A DNA stretch of 42,359 nucleotides from Henriciella sp. (lineage in GTDB: Bacteria; Pseudomonadota; Alphaproteobacteria; Caulobacterales; Hyphomonadaceae). A program made the position numbers and the translations under genes. The stretch lies in assembly GCA_013214545.1 (NCBI GenBank), contig JABSQB010000027.1:1-42359 (forward strand), in the 5' to 3' direction. The first letter of the stretch is position 1, and each line of letters opens with the position of its first letter. Shown piece by piece: positions 33,112-41,643 of the stretch. Under the pieces are notes generated by a model that saw only the letters and a list, made by a program, of their open reading frames with translations, did no database searches and had not been told where the DNA came from.

Positions 33112-33882
33112 ATGGACCTCAAACTCAATGGAAAGAAGTGTGTCATCCTCGGCGGGACACGCGGGATCGGACGAGCGATCGCAGACACCCTCGCCGACGA
33201 AGGCGCAGATGTTGCCATCTGTGCGCGCAACGCTGAACAGATCGCCGCGGCCGTTGAAGACCTCAAAGCCAAGGGCGTAAATGCCACGGGCGGCCCGGTG
33301 GATGTGACCGATGGCGCTGCGCTAAAAGCGTGGATCACCACTGCTGCCGAAGAGCTCGGCGGGATCGACATTCTGGTCTCGAATGCTGGCGCTATGGCGC
33401 AGGGCAATGACGAAGCTTCATGGAAACAGAACTTCAATCTCGATGTCCTCGGCGCGGTCAACGCGTTCGAAGCCGCTGAGCCCTATCTTGGCAAAGCTGC
33501 TGATGCGAATGGCGATGCGGCTTTTGTGATGATCGCTTCGATCTCCGCTGCAGTCGCTGATCAAGCTGGATCTTACGGACCAATCAAAGCCTCGCTCATC
33601 CACATGGCCAAAGGCCTCGCACGCCAACATGCCAAGCGCGGCATCCGCACCAATGTTGTCTCCCCCGGCATGGTCTACTTTGAGGGTGGGATCTGGCACC
33701 AGGTTGAACAGAACATGCCGGACTTTTTCGAGCAGGCGCTGAAGCGCAACCCAACCGGTCGCTGTGCGACGCCGCAAGAGATTGCCGATGCCGCAGTGTT
33801 TCTGGCCAGCCCTCGCTCTTCCTACACCACCGGATCAAATCTCATTGTCGACGGCACGGTTTCCAATCGCGTCAATTTCTAA
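33112..33882 (+). CDS. Short-chain dehydrogenase/reductase
   Basis: This 256-residue classical SDR has the cofactor motif GGTRGIGRAIADTLADEGADVAIC, NAG in LVSNAGAMAQ, a Ser in ASISAAVADQ and the catalytic SYGPIKAS (Tyr and Lys four apart). The C-terminal VDG is usual. The basic residue after the first strand (CARN) suggests NADP(H). It forms an operon with the GST gene 15 bp downstream. The substrate is unknown. It starts soon after rnpB, which is on the other strand. Confidence 0.93.
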   Translation: MDLKLNGKKCVILGGTRGIGRAIADTLADEGADVAICARNAEQIAAAVEDLKAKGVNATGGPVDVTDGAALKAWITTAAEELGGIDILVSNAGAMAQGNDEASWKQNFNLDVLGAVNAFEAAEPYLGKAADANGDAAFVMIASISAAVADQAGSYGPIKASLIHMAKGLARQHAKRGIRTNVVSPGMVYFEGGIWHQVEQNMPDFFEQALKRNPTGRCATPQEIADAAVFLASPRSSYTTGSNLIVDGTVSNRVNF

Positions 33883-33897
33883 GCTCGGAGGCATACG

Positions 33898-34509
33898 ATG
33901 AAACTCTACAATTCTGTTGGACCAAACCCGCAAGTCGTCCGCACCTTTATGGCCGAGCGCGGCATCTCAGTCCCTCTTGAAGAGGTTGACATTATGGGCG
34001 GGGCCAACCGGCAGTCAGACTATCTCACGGTCAATCCAGCTGGCCAGCTGCCCGCTCTGGAACTGGATGATGGCACCATCCTGACTGAGATCACGGTGAT
34101 CTGTGAATATCTCGATGAATCTCAACCCGGAGCGTCCATTATGGGCGATACACCAGAGGCGCTCGCCCAAATTCGCAGCTGGACTCGCTGGGCGGACCTC
34201 AACGTCTGTGAGCCGCTCGCCAATGGCTTTCGCTTCTCTGAAGGCCTGCCAATGTTTCAGGACCGGATGCGCTGCGTTCCGGAAGCGGCGCCCGGATTAA
34301 AAGCCTGCGCGCAGGACAAGCTCGAGTGGCTGGATGGACAGCTCGGCGATCGCGCCTTTCTAGCAGGGGATCAATTCTCCCTGGCGGATATTTTGCTGGC
34401 GACTTTCCTGGCGTTTGGCGAACAGGTCGGACAACCGCTGAACCGAGAGCTCAAGACGCTGAGTGCGTGGTTTGATCGCTGCCAAGCGCGCGAGAGCGCC
34501 AAAGCTTAG
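33898..34509 (+). CDS. Glutathione S-transferase-like protein
   Basis: This 203-residue protein has an N-terminal thioredoxin-like domain (NSVGPNPQVVRTFMAERGI, then NPAGQLPALELDDGTILTEITVICEYLDE) and an all-helical C-terminal domain (FLAGDQFSLADILLATFLAFGEQ). GGAGG lies before the start. The glutathione contact usually read as ESxAI is TEITVI here, a mild variation. It follows an SDR gene at 15 bp and ends at a strong hairpin. The two may act on the same reactive or xenobiotic compound; that is inference. Confidence 0.9.
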   Translation: MKLYNSVGPNPQVVRTFMAERGISVPLEEVDIMGGANRQSDYLTVNPAGQLPALELDDGTILTEITVICEYLDESQPGASIMGDTPEALAQIRSWTRWADLNVCEPLANGFRFSEGLPMFQDRMRCVPEAAPGLKACAQDKLEWLDGQLGDRAFLAGDQFSLADILLATFLAFGEQVGQPLNRELKTLSAWFDRCQARESAKA

Positions 34510-34517
34510 TCATCGCA

Positions 34518-34548
34518 TCAGGGCGCACCTTGTTCGGATGCGCCCTGA
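34518..34548. terminator. Bidirectional terminator hairpin between GST and TonB-receptor genes
   Basis: A perfect 10 bp stem, tcagggcgca with tgcgccctga, encloses an 11-base loop between two convergent stops. The tails are only moderately T-rich (gcatttgca on the plus strand). Confidence 0.7.
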
Positions 34549-34557
34549 GCATTTGCA

Positions 34558-36729
34558 TTACCCGCCAAACTGCCAGGAGGCGCCAATTTTGACATTGGTG
34601 CCAGGCTCGATCGCGCCTGCAAATGAGCGCTCATATTCTTCATCGAAAACATTGTCGACGCCGAGATCGAGACGCAGGCCATCGACGGCGGCTGGCTGCC
34701 AGCTCGCATAGAGATCAAGGACAGTGTAGCTGCCGCGTTCATCCTGCAGGGTGAATCCGCCAGCGCCATCTGAAATCCGCTGTTCGAAGTCACCGGCATG
34801 CTGAACGCGCGCTCCGACAAGGGCATTCCACTCTGGCAGTTTCAGGCCGAGATTAACCGCTGTCCGATCTGGCGTCAGCGAGCCGAGATCTGAGCCGTCG
34901 GCCAGATTTGTACCGTCAATACTGGAGAAACTGGCCCGCGCGAAGAACCGGTCAGAATCATAGTGCAACTCTCCTTCCCAACCTTCCAGCTCCGCCTGAT
35001 CCACATTCGCCGACTCCGAAGTCCCCCAATTACATGGCTCAAAAAACGGCGGCACAAAACACGTCGCAGCGGGCGTTACATCAACCGAGAGATTGATCAA
35101 ATCATCCGCTTCGGTCTCGAAGTAGGAAACTTTGCCTTGCAGCCGGTCGCTGGCGACGAAGATCTGATTGAAATCAACACCAACGCCGAACTCCACGGTT
35201 TGGGTTTCCTCCGGTACCAGGTCCGGATTGGGGATGAAATTGTTCGGTGACAGCACAAACGATCCCATAGCTGGATTGAACAAGACCGGGTGTGGGATCG
35301 AGAAGTGGACACCATCCAGATAGAGCTCATTGATGGAGGGCGCGCGGAAGCCCTCTGCGTACGATCCGAACAGGCGCAGCCACTCGGCGCCCTCTGGGGC
35401 AAAGCTAGCGGCAAACCGCGGAGAGATCGCATCGTCTGAGTTCGTCTCGCCCGGCGCGATGGACGACGAGCTCTCAAATTCATCAAAGCGCACGCCCGGA
35501 ATGACCACGAATTGGCCAGCCGGTGTTTCGATCACAGATTCAAGCTGCGCGAACACACCCATGAATTCGCTTTCGCCGTTCGGAACGCCGCCGCGGGTAC
35601 CGTCTGTGGTCTGATCATCGGTCCCGGTTTGCTCATCCTTATACCAGTCACCGCCAATCGTCAGCGTGGTTTCAGCCGAACCGATGGTAAATCGCGACGC
35701 ATTGCGCGCTGAGAAGCCAGTGGTTTCGATATCTCGTACGGTTGTTCGCGGAACGGTGGCATCAAACTCGTCAACATCGCTGGAGGTTTGATAAGCCGTC
35801 AAAGCCAGATCGATCCAGTCATTGCTCGCGGGATCGAAGGTCAGTCCGACGCGGAATGTATCGGTTGAAATATCCTTCTCTACATTACGATCGAGAACGC
35901 CATCGCCTGTCCCTGCTGTGCCCTGACCATTGTTTGGTTCAATTGCGGTATTGGTAAAGCGCTGCCACGACCCCTCAATCGTGAGTGCATCGGTCAAGAC
36001 ATAACTACCCTTCAGCAGCGCGGTCTGGATATCATCATCTGAAGGCAAATCAGCGCCAGACGCCAATGCGATGTCGCTGGATTGGCGGATGCCGAAGCTC
36101 GCCACGCCGTCAAATGCGCCTTGCTGTGTAAATGCGGTAAGCGACGCAAGTCCCTCTTCATTCACGCTCTGATAACCGACTTTGGCACGTGCGCCCCAAG
36201 TCTCGCCATCGCGGAGGAGGTCGACCGCATCGACGCTTTCGAACGCCAGCACGCCACCCACGGCGCCTGACCCATAAAGCGCCGATGCAGGCCCCCGCAC
36301 GACCTCCGCGGTACCAATTAGCTCCGGATCGACAAAGAAGCGGCCATCATGAGCTGAGGTAAAGCTCTGCCGGGCGCCATCGAGCAGGATCAGGACATTC
36401 TGCCCGGACAATCCGCGAATGCTTGGCAATTCACCTGTCCGGCGGGGACCCCCAGAAAAATCCAGACCCGGAACATCCCGCAATAGATCTGAGACCGCAG
36501 ACGGTGCAATCGTTTCCAGCGCCTCGCGGTCGACCACCGTAACCTGGCCTGGATAGTCGAAGACAGGCAGCGGATTGGACGTGCCATATACTGTGATCGT
36601 GTCTTCGCGCAGCTCATCATCCGCGGCATCCTCGGCCAACACTGCCGGTGAAACAGCGATCAGTGTCGACGCCAGTAATCCGGCTTTCATGTGCCGGTTC
36701 CAATGCGCGGACTTGGAATGGAAAGTCAT
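34558..36729 (-). CDS. TonB-dependent outer-membrane receptor, heme/iron type
   Basis: This 723-residue receptor has a signal peptide (residues 1-32, ending AVLA), a TonB box region (DTITVYGTS), and a plug domain with PSAVSDLLRDVPGLDF, SIRGLSGQNVLILLDGARQ and EVVRGPASALYGSGAVGGV. A 22-strand barrel region follows, containing SYAEGFRAPSINELY and NPDLVPEETQTVEFGV. These last two are typical of the heme/hemoglobin-receptor group. It brings a metal-bearing ligand across the outer membrane using TonB energy. The divergent DUF6607-DUF4198 genes share its promoter region, which holds two Fur-like boxes. An AGAGGTG ribosome site precedes the start. Confidence 0.92.
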   Translation of the reverse strand: MTFHSKSAHWNRHMKAGLLASTLIAVSPAVLAEDAADDELREDTITVYGTSNPLPVFDYPGQVTVVDREALETIAPSAVSDLLRDVPGLDFSGGPRRTGELPSIRGLSGQNVLILLDGARQSFTSAHDGRFFVDPELIGTAEVVRGPASALYGSGAVGGVLAFESVDAVDLLRDGETWGARAKVGYQSVNEEGLASLTAFTQQGAFDGVASFGIRQSSDIALASGADLPSDDDIQTALLKGSYVLTDALTIEGSWQRFTNTAIEPNNGQGTAGTGDGVLDRNVEKDISTDTFRVGLTFDPASNDWIDLALTAYQTSSDVDEFDATVPRTTVRDIETTGFSARNASRFTIGSAETTLTIGGDWYKDEQTGTDDQTTDGTRGGVPNGESEFMGVFAQLESVIETPAGQFVVIPGVRFDEFESSSSIAPGETNSDDAISPRFAASFAPEGAEWLRLFGSYAEGFRAPSINELYLDGVHFSIPHPVLFNPAMGSFVLSPNNFIPNPDLVPEETQTVEFGVGVDFNQIFVASDRLQGKVSYFETEADDLINLSVDVTPAATCFVPPFFEPCNWGTSESANVDQAELEGWEGELHYDSDRFFARASFSSIDGTNLADGSDLGSLTPDRTAVNLGLKLPEWNALVGARVQHAGDFEQRISDGAGGFTLQDERGSYTVLDLYASWQPAAVDGLRLDLGVDNVFDEEYERSFAGAIEPGTNVKIGASWQFGG

Positions 36730-36753
36730 AATGCACCTCTGAGATTAGCTCTT

Positions 36754-36772
36754 TAAAATGAGAATGGTTCGC
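36754..36772. promoter_or_regulatory. Fur-like box 1
   Basis: taaaatgagaatggttcgc matches the alphaproteobacterial Fur/Mur-type 19-mer gcaaatgagaatcatttgc at about 14 of 19 positions by eye. It lies 24 bp before the receptor start, so it could block that promoter when iron is plentiful. Confidence 0.45.
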
Positions 36773-36804
36773 AAAAACACCTATGGCAGGTAAAATTCCT
36801 TATT

Positions 36805-36823
36805 GCAAACGATTCTTACTTTC
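36805..36823. promoter_or_regulatory. Fur-like box 2
   Basis: gcaaacgattcttactttc matches gcaaatgattctcatttgc at about 15 of 19 positions by eye. It lies 49 bp before the DUF6607 start and would control the plus-strand operon. Confidence 0.5.
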
Positions 36824-36872
36824 ATTATCAACTGAACATTCCAACCACTCAAAATTCGATACGAGAAGACAC

Positions 36873-37913
36873 ATGTTGACGAAGAGAATTTGGGCATCCG
36901 CCGCCGCAAGCCTGGCTGTTTTAGCGCTCACCTCGGCCTGCACGACGCCTGTCGCCACTGCAGCATTCCAAGCTGAAACTGAGATCGAGCAAGCCTCATT
37001 CGCGCAAGATCGCCAATCCATTCTTGCTATGACTGGCAACTACAAGGTGACCTTTGATTTCACCGAAACCGTCTCCTTTGTGGACGGCTATGACCTCAAA
37101 GAGCCGAAGCTCTCGGGTGGACATGAGTCAGTGCGCGTCATCGAAGACAGAGGAGACTTCATCAGCCTGCAGCACCTACTTGTGGTCGGGCCGGATGATT
37201 CACCTTTCGTGGTCAAGCACTGGCGCCAGGACTGGCAGTATGAGCCCGCCCGCGTGCTGACCTTCATAGGCGGCAATGCCTGGGAGTGGCGTGACGTTCC
37301 GGCGTCAGAGCGTTCCGGGACCTGGTCTCAAACCGTCTACCAGGTCGACGATGCCCCGCGCTACGGCGCCGTCGCCAAGTGGACTTACAATGATGGTATC
37401 GCTGAGTGGACCCCGGCGCACGAGTGGCGCCCCCTGCCCCGCCGCGACATGACCACGCGCGATGATTATCACGCGGTGAACGCGGTCAATCGACATGTCA
37501 TCACGCCTTGGGGCTGGGTACACGAACAGGACAATTCCAAACTGATGCTGGACAGCGCGCCGCAAGCTTTGGTCCGCGAAGTCGGCGTGAACACCTATAA
37601 GGCGTTTGACAACTACCCGGTTTCCGCAGCCGAAGATTATTGGGCCGGCACAGCCGACTTCTGGGCCGGTGTTCGCGCCGAATGGACCAGAATCGCGGAA
37701 GAGAATGAGCGCTTTGCCATCACCATCAAGGGCGAAACAGAAGACCTGTACAATCCGCTTCTGGAACTCGCGGGGAAAGTGAAATCAGGCGAGAAAGAAC
37801 TTGAACCCGCGCTCGTTGAAGCGCGCGAAACAATTGCTCGCTTTGTGACGGCTGATATCGGGACGCTTGCTGATCGTCTGCGCCCAACCACCAAATTGGC
37901 CAGCAGCTACTAA
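36873..37913 (+). CDS. DUF6607-family lipoprotein
   Basis: From ATG 36873, preceded by GAGAAG, this is a 346-residue protein with lipobox SAC near residue 23 (LALTSACTTP). The mature part matches the DUF6607 type: MTGNYKVTFDFTETVSF, GGHESVRVIEDRGDFISLQHLLVV, HWRQDWQYEP, and several Trp-rich segments (GNAWEWRDV, TPWGWVHEQ). Family members are usually found next to TonB receptors. The function is unknown; a periplasmic binding or processing role beside heme or metal uptake is a guess. The next gene overlaps its stop (TAATG). Confidence 0.82.
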   Translation: MLTKRIWASAAASLAVLALTSACTTPVATAAFQAETEIEQASFAQDRQSILAMTGNYKVTFDFTETVSFVDGYDLKEPKLSGGHESVRVIEDRGDFISLQHLLVVGPDDSPFVVKHWRQDWQYEPARVLTFIGGNAWEWRDVPASERSGTWSQTVYQVDDAPRYGAVAKWTYNDGIAEWTPAHEWRPLPRRDMTTRDDYHAVNAVNRHVITPWGWVHEQDNSKLMLDSAPQALVREVGVNTYKAFDNYPVSAAEDYWAGTADFWAGVRAEWTRIAEENERFAITIKGETEDLYNPLLELAGKVKSGEKELEPALVEARETIARFVTADIGTLADRLRPTTKLASSY

Positions 37914-38710
37914 TGCTCTCGCGGACCGCTTTTCCACTAGTCGTCTCGGCGCTCCTGATTGGAAGCGCCGCGGCCGACACCGCGTATGTGAGGCCGTCGA
38001 CGTTTACACCAGAGAAGGACCAAACCCTCACGGTTGAAGTTTCATTCAGTGACCTATGTTGCGAACCGAGCTACTCGGTGCGCACCGACACATTTGCGAT
38101 GATCGGTCCTGACGGCGAAGCCGCTTCTCCCGACCGGGTCGAGGTGTTTTCAAATACCACAATCCTGGAACACACCTTCACTGCCGAAGGCACGACGCGT
38201 ATCTCCACGGGTGAGCGCCTCGGGCGAAAGGGCGAGTATGTCGAGCTTGATGGCAAGTATCATCTCATCAACAGCCCCGACGCTGAGCCAATTGAAATCC
38301 CGGATGGCACCCCAATCCTTTCCTCCCAGACTGCAACCGTGACGGACGCGTATGTGACCGTCGGCCCTGCAGATTGGGGTGCCATCCGGACCCAAGTCGG
38401 CCGCCTTGCGATTGAGCCCCTGCCACATCCAAACTCTGCCCGGATCGGCGAGCTTTTCGCGGGGCGTGTGACCTTGGACGGTGCACCGGTTGCTGAACAG
38501 ACTGTGCTCCTCACCAATGAGGCGCAAAGACTTCGAAATGCTGACGGAGTGCCATTTCAGACAGACTCCGATGGCAGGTTCGACATTACGTTCTCCGAGC
38601 CAGGCGTCCACTTGATCATGGTTCGCCTGCAGGCCCCGGCACCGCAAGGCGCTGAAACGGATATTCGCAGTTATACAACGGCGCTCACGCTGAGTGTGCC
38701 CGCGGATTAA
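37913..38710 (+). CDS. DUF4198-type exported protein
   Basis: This 265-residue protein has a signal peptide (VVSALLIGSAAA). An N-terminal beta domain with DLCCEPSYS (two adjacent Cys) resembles DUF4198. A C-terminal Ig-like segment follows (GRVTLDGAPVAEQTVLLTNEAQRLRN, PFQTDSDGRFDITFSEPGVHLIMVR), typical of NikM-like periplasmic metal-uptake components. It is translationally coupled to the DUF6607 gene (TAATG), and its TAA overlaps the stop of the convergent phosphatase-like gene. This places a DUF4198 metal-handling protein beside a TonB receptor. Confidence 0.83.
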   Translation: MLSRTAFPLVVSALLIGSAAADTAYVRPSTFTPEKDQTLTVEVSFSDLCCEPSYSVRTDTFAMIGPDGEAASPDRVEVFSNTTILEHTFTAEGTTRISTGERLGRKGEYVELDGKYHLINSPDAEPIEIPDGTPILSSQTATVTDAYVTVGPADWGAIRTQVGRLAIEPLPHPNSARIGELFAGRVTLDGAPVAEQTVLLTNEAQRLRNADGVPFQTDSDGRFDITFSEPGVHLIMVRLQAPAPQGAETDIRSYTTALTLSVPAD

Positions 38711-39237
38711 ACGTCTGACAGCAGCGGCGGCACTTTGGCGTGCAACAGCTCGATCAGGTCCGGGTCCATGAAGCGATACAGATCCGGAATATCGAGCGTA
38801 TGCAGAGCCTTGTAACGAACCTCGTCGCGAAACTGCGCGCGAAGGCGGGCGCGATGTTTGTCTTCCATAACCAAAATCACGTCGGCCCAACGAATGTCTG
38901 CGACGTTGATTGTGCGGCGTGCGGCACGCGACGTCCCGGATGAGCGAACCGAGAGACCTGGTTCCTTGCGAAACACCCTTTCAGCTGTAGGGCTGCGCCA
39001 TTGATTCTTGGAGCAGACGAAAAGCACCCGGATTGGTTCAGCGTCGCTCAAGACAGCCTCCCATTCGCTATACGGCCAGTAGCGACCGAGCTGACAGGCA
39101 CGTTTGAGCTTCGCAGATCGAAAGTAAAGCAGGCGCCACGGCTTTTCTTGCCAGCATGCCTTTTGAGCTACGGTTGAAGTGCGGTCGCCATGCTTGCGCC
39201 GCTGATGCCGGCGCCATGCGCGGCCTCGATAAGTCAT
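38707..39237 (-). CDS. Low-molecular-weight-phosphatase-like protein, with a 62-residue upstream extension
   Basis: The C-terminal 114 residues (after TTG 39049-39051) match the short LMW protein-tyrosine-phosphatase-like family: IRVLFVCSKNQWRSPTAERVF, where C-x4-RS stands for the phosphate loop C-x5-R-S, then SSGTSRAARR and DIPDLYRFMDPDLIELL. This part is a full family length. The frame extends back 62 residues to ATG 39237 as a basic, aromatic sequence (TYRGRAWRRHQRRKHGD, KPWRLLYFRSAKLKRACQLG). Both starts have good ribosome sites: GAGGAC before 39237 and GGGAGG before TTG 39051. It may be one 176-residue protein, or the short form made from TTG. Confidence 0.72.
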   Translation of the reverse strand: MTYRGRAWRRHQRRKHGDRTSTVAQKACWQEKPWRLLYFRSAKLKRACQLGRYWPYSEWEAVLSDAEPIRVLFVCSKNQWRSPTAERVFRKEPGLSVRSSGTSRAARRTINVADIRWADVILVMEDKHRARLRAQFRDEVRYKALHTLDIPDLYRFMDPDLIELLHAKVPPLLSDV

Positions 39238-39326
39238 GGTCTTGTCCTCGAAGAGAGTTGCGGGGTCAGCAGCCGCAGCAATACGAGGAGGTGAGCGCTC
39301 TATCGCGCAAAAATGACGAATTCAAG

Positions 39327-39938
39327 TCAGTCGACGCGGGCAAGCTTGTAATAGTCGCCGGGCGTCGTGCCCCAAAGCTGTTCGCCTTCCAGGTTGAAAC
39401 CACGTTCAGCCACGGACAGGGAATCATTGCTGAGCAGCGAATCTGCGCCGATCCGGATTTGCGTTCCCCGCCGCGCCGAGTCGATGATGCACGTGTCGGG
39501 ATCCACGGTGCCGATCCAGACGTCATCCGAAAAAGACCAAACCTGCGCGCAACCATCCTCGAGCCCGGCAGACAGAGTTTCCAGGGACAGTGCTTCCAGC
39601 ATGTTCGGTTTGTCCCACAAGTCGGCGTGGGCGCCGGCATCTTCAAACGTCCACGCTGTTTGTCGAACCCGCCCATCCGGCAGCGACTCCAGTTGCAAGA
39701 TACGCTGGCGATAAACGGACAGGTCGGAGCGATGATTGACTTGGTAATAAAGCCATTGGCCAGGCCCCAATGCATTAAGCCGGACACGTCGATCACGCAT
39801 AGCTTCTTCGCTGCCGATCGCCGTTTCAAATGTTCCTTCCATGCGGTCGGCGAGCGACTCTTCTAGGGACAGGTTGGGGGAGTTTGCGCAGGCGCCGAGG
39901 CACAACAAGGCCGAGGTAGCGATCAGTTTAAGCTTCAT
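39327..39938 (-). CDS. CpcT/CpeT-family lipoprotein
   Basis: From ATG 39938, with AGGAG upstream, this is a 203-residue protein with lipobox LGAC near residue 16. The mature domain matches the CpcT/CpeT chromophore-lyase-like fold: MEGTFETAIGSEE, GQWLYYQVNH, VYRQRILQLE, GCAQVWSF, and VAERGFNLEGEQLWGTTPGDYYKLAR. In cyanobacteria CpcT and CpeT bind bilins on phycobiliproteins; lipoprotein versions in heterotrophs have no known role. Its start overlaps the end of the AmpD gene by 11 bp, so it belongs to that operon. Confidence 0.8.
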   Translation of the reverse strand: MKLKLIATSALLCLGACANSPNLSLEESLADRMEGTFETAIGSEEAMRDRRVRLNALGPGQWLYYQVNHRSDLSVYRQRILQLESLPDGRVRQTAWTFEDAGAHADLWDKPNMLEALSLETLSAGLEDGCAQVWSFSDDVWIGTVDPDTCIIDSARRGTQIRIGADSLLSNDSLSVAERGFNLEGEQLWGTTPGDYYKLARVD

Positions 39939-40704
39939 TATTCGCGCTCCTATACGCTTCGCATACAACGCTGATCCGTTTCAGGGTGGCGAGGTCTGCA
40001 GCTCCTGTGACGCGATCTTGCACCCATCGCCGCTGAAATGCACGCACGCAGGCTTCCGTGACATCATCGTACTTTTCCGACGCCGAAATGGCATAACCGA
40101 TTTCCGTCAGCATGAACTGCAAGCGCGCAATCGGCTCGCCCGTATCGCTACGCCCGAGACCGCGCCCAATCAAATCGGGTTCTTTCTGAGGATGACCAGT
40201 CGCGTTTGCCGGCCAGAGTCCGATGCCCGCACGTGCTAACTGGTCCCAGGGAAAGTGTTCGCCGGGATCGTCCTTGCGCGTGGGTGCGATATCGGAATGA
40301 CCAACGATGCGACTTGCTGGAATGGTCCACCGCTCAAGTATGTCGCGGCACAGTTCGATCAGTGCTTCAATCTGCGCCTCTGGATAAGGTGGCGGCGCGC
40401 CATCAGACAGCGGCCAATCATGTCCGCCGTTGACGATCTCGATCCCGATGGATCGCGAGTTGAGATCCTCATCGCCCTGCCAGTTGGATACACCAGCATG
40501 CCAGGCGCGCTTATCTTCGCCGACGAGCTGAACCACACGGCCATCTTCCCAGAGCATGTAGTGCGCGGAAACACCTGCCGCTTCATCACGCATCCGATCG
40601 AGCGCCGCCTGACCGGTTTCCATACCGGTATAGTGCAAGACCAGCATATCAATCGGATGCTTGCGGTCATTGAAGTTGGGGCTGGGTAAGGCTTCGATCT
40701 TCAT
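39928..40704 (-). CDS. N-acetylmuramoyl-L-alanine amidase, AmpD-like, with peptidoglycan-binding domain
   Basis: This 258-residue protein has an amidase_2 domain (residues about 15-165) with zinc ligands in LVLHYTGM (His24), a late RIVGHSDIAPTRKDDPGEHFPW (His and Asp), and RSIGIEIVN. A C-terminal peptidoglycan_binding_1-like domain follows (PIARLQFMLTEIGYAI, VRAFQRRW). No signal peptide is seen, so it is AmpD-like, cleaving the anhydro-muramyl peptide bond in the cytoplasm during cell-wall recycling. Its start overlaps the stop of the EamA gene by 4 bp. Confidence 0.9.
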   Translation of the reverse strand: MKIEALPSPNFNDRKHPIDMLVLHYTGMETGQAALDRMRDEAAGVSAHYMLWEDGRVVQLVGEDKRAWHAGVSNWQGDEDLNSRSIGIEIVNGGHDWPLSDGAPPPYPEAQIEALIELCRDILERWTIPASRIVGHSDIAPTRKDDPGEHFPWDQLARAGIGLWPANATGHPQKEPDLIGRGLGRSDTGEPIARLQFMLTEIGYAISASEKYDDVTEACVRAFQRRWVQDRVTGAADLATLKRISVVCEAYRSANNEA

Positions 40705-41609
40705 TCCTTTACGCCCCTAACTTTGTCGCCCAGTGCAGCTTCCGGCATAACCCGATTTGGCCGAACCAAAATAACAAACACTCCGCCCAGTGAAATGGCC
40801 GCCCCGACCACAAGCTGCAAGGTCAGCACTTCGCCCAACAGAACAACACCCAGAACCACACCCCAGATCGGTGTCATAAGGGTCAGCGGCGAGAGAAGCG
40901 AAATGTCATACTTCTTGATCAGCGAGTAAAAGCCGCCATGGCCGAACACGCTGACGCCAATGATCGCATAAATCGTGGCCAGCCAGACAAGCCACCCGCC
41001 ATCCACCAGAGCGCCCCAACCATTCTGGTCGCGTTCGACCAGACCAGACACCGCAAACAGAGGTGCGAAGCTGAACAGTCCGATCCAAGCTTGCATCTGC
41101 AACGCACTGATCGAAGGCATCCGCTTCATCAGGATCCCCGCGCCGGATGCGACCAAGGCTGCGAACACCACATAGATCAGGCCAAAACTCAATGAGAAGG
41201 TTTGTGGGTCCACTGCGATTAGGATCGCTCCGGCAAACGCGAGCAAGATGCCCAGCCCGCGACGCCAGCCGACAGTTTCGCCGAGGAATGCCATACTCAT
41301 GAGCGTGGAAAACGGGACGCCTAACTGGCCGACAACCGATACGGAGCTTGCTTCGGCTTGCGCCAACCCCTGGAACAGCAAAGCAAAATGTCCGGCCCCC
41401 ATCCCCATCGCGATCAGGAACAGGACACCCAGCTGCTTCGGGATTGGACGCAGGAACCAGAATAGGACCAATGCCAGGCCTGCGAACCGGATCGCGGCGA
41501 AGAATATCGGCGGCACGCCAGCATCGGCCACAACCCAGCGGGTCACCACCAGATTCAGTCCCCAGACGAAGCAGACCGCCGCTAACAAAAGGAAATCGCG
41601 AAACGTCAC
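40701..41609 (-). CDS. EamA-family (DMT) transporter
   Basis: This 302-residue protein has about ten transmembrane helices in two EamA repeats (first repeat: FLLLAAVCFVWGLNLVVTRWVVADAGVPPIFFAAIRFAGLAL; second: LIYVVFAALVASGAGILMKR, with SPLTLMTPIWGVVLGVVLLGE near the end). It moves a small molecule, often a metabolite or amino acid, across the inner membrane; the substrate is unknown. The start is GTG at 41607-41609. It lies 34 bp after the ligase gene and overlaps the AmpD start by 4 bp, so the four minus-strand genes probably form one transcript. Confidence 0.9.
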   Translation of the reverse strand: MTFRDFLLLAAVCFVWGLNLVVTRWVVADAGVPPIFFAAIRFAGLALVLFWFLRPIPKQLGVLFLIAMGMGAGHFALLFQGLAQAEASSVSVVGQLGVPFSTLMSMAFLGETVGWRRGLGILLAFAGAILIAVDPQTFSLSFGLIYVVFAALVASGAGILMKRMPSISALQMQAWIGLFSFAPLFAVSGLVERDQNGWGALVDGGWLVWLATIYAIIGVSVFGHGGFYSLIKKYDISLLSPLTLMTPIWGVVLGVVLLGEVLTLQLVVGAAISLGGVFVILVRPNRVMPEAALGDKVRGVKE

Positions 41610-41643
41610 GCACCCGCCCTAGCAGGCTTTTCTGACAAGTCCA

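Noticed and set aside
32751-33236. 161-residue plus-strand ORF over the RNase P gene
   Set aside because: The RNA gene is certain by its core sequences and P1 pairing; the ORF is a by-product.
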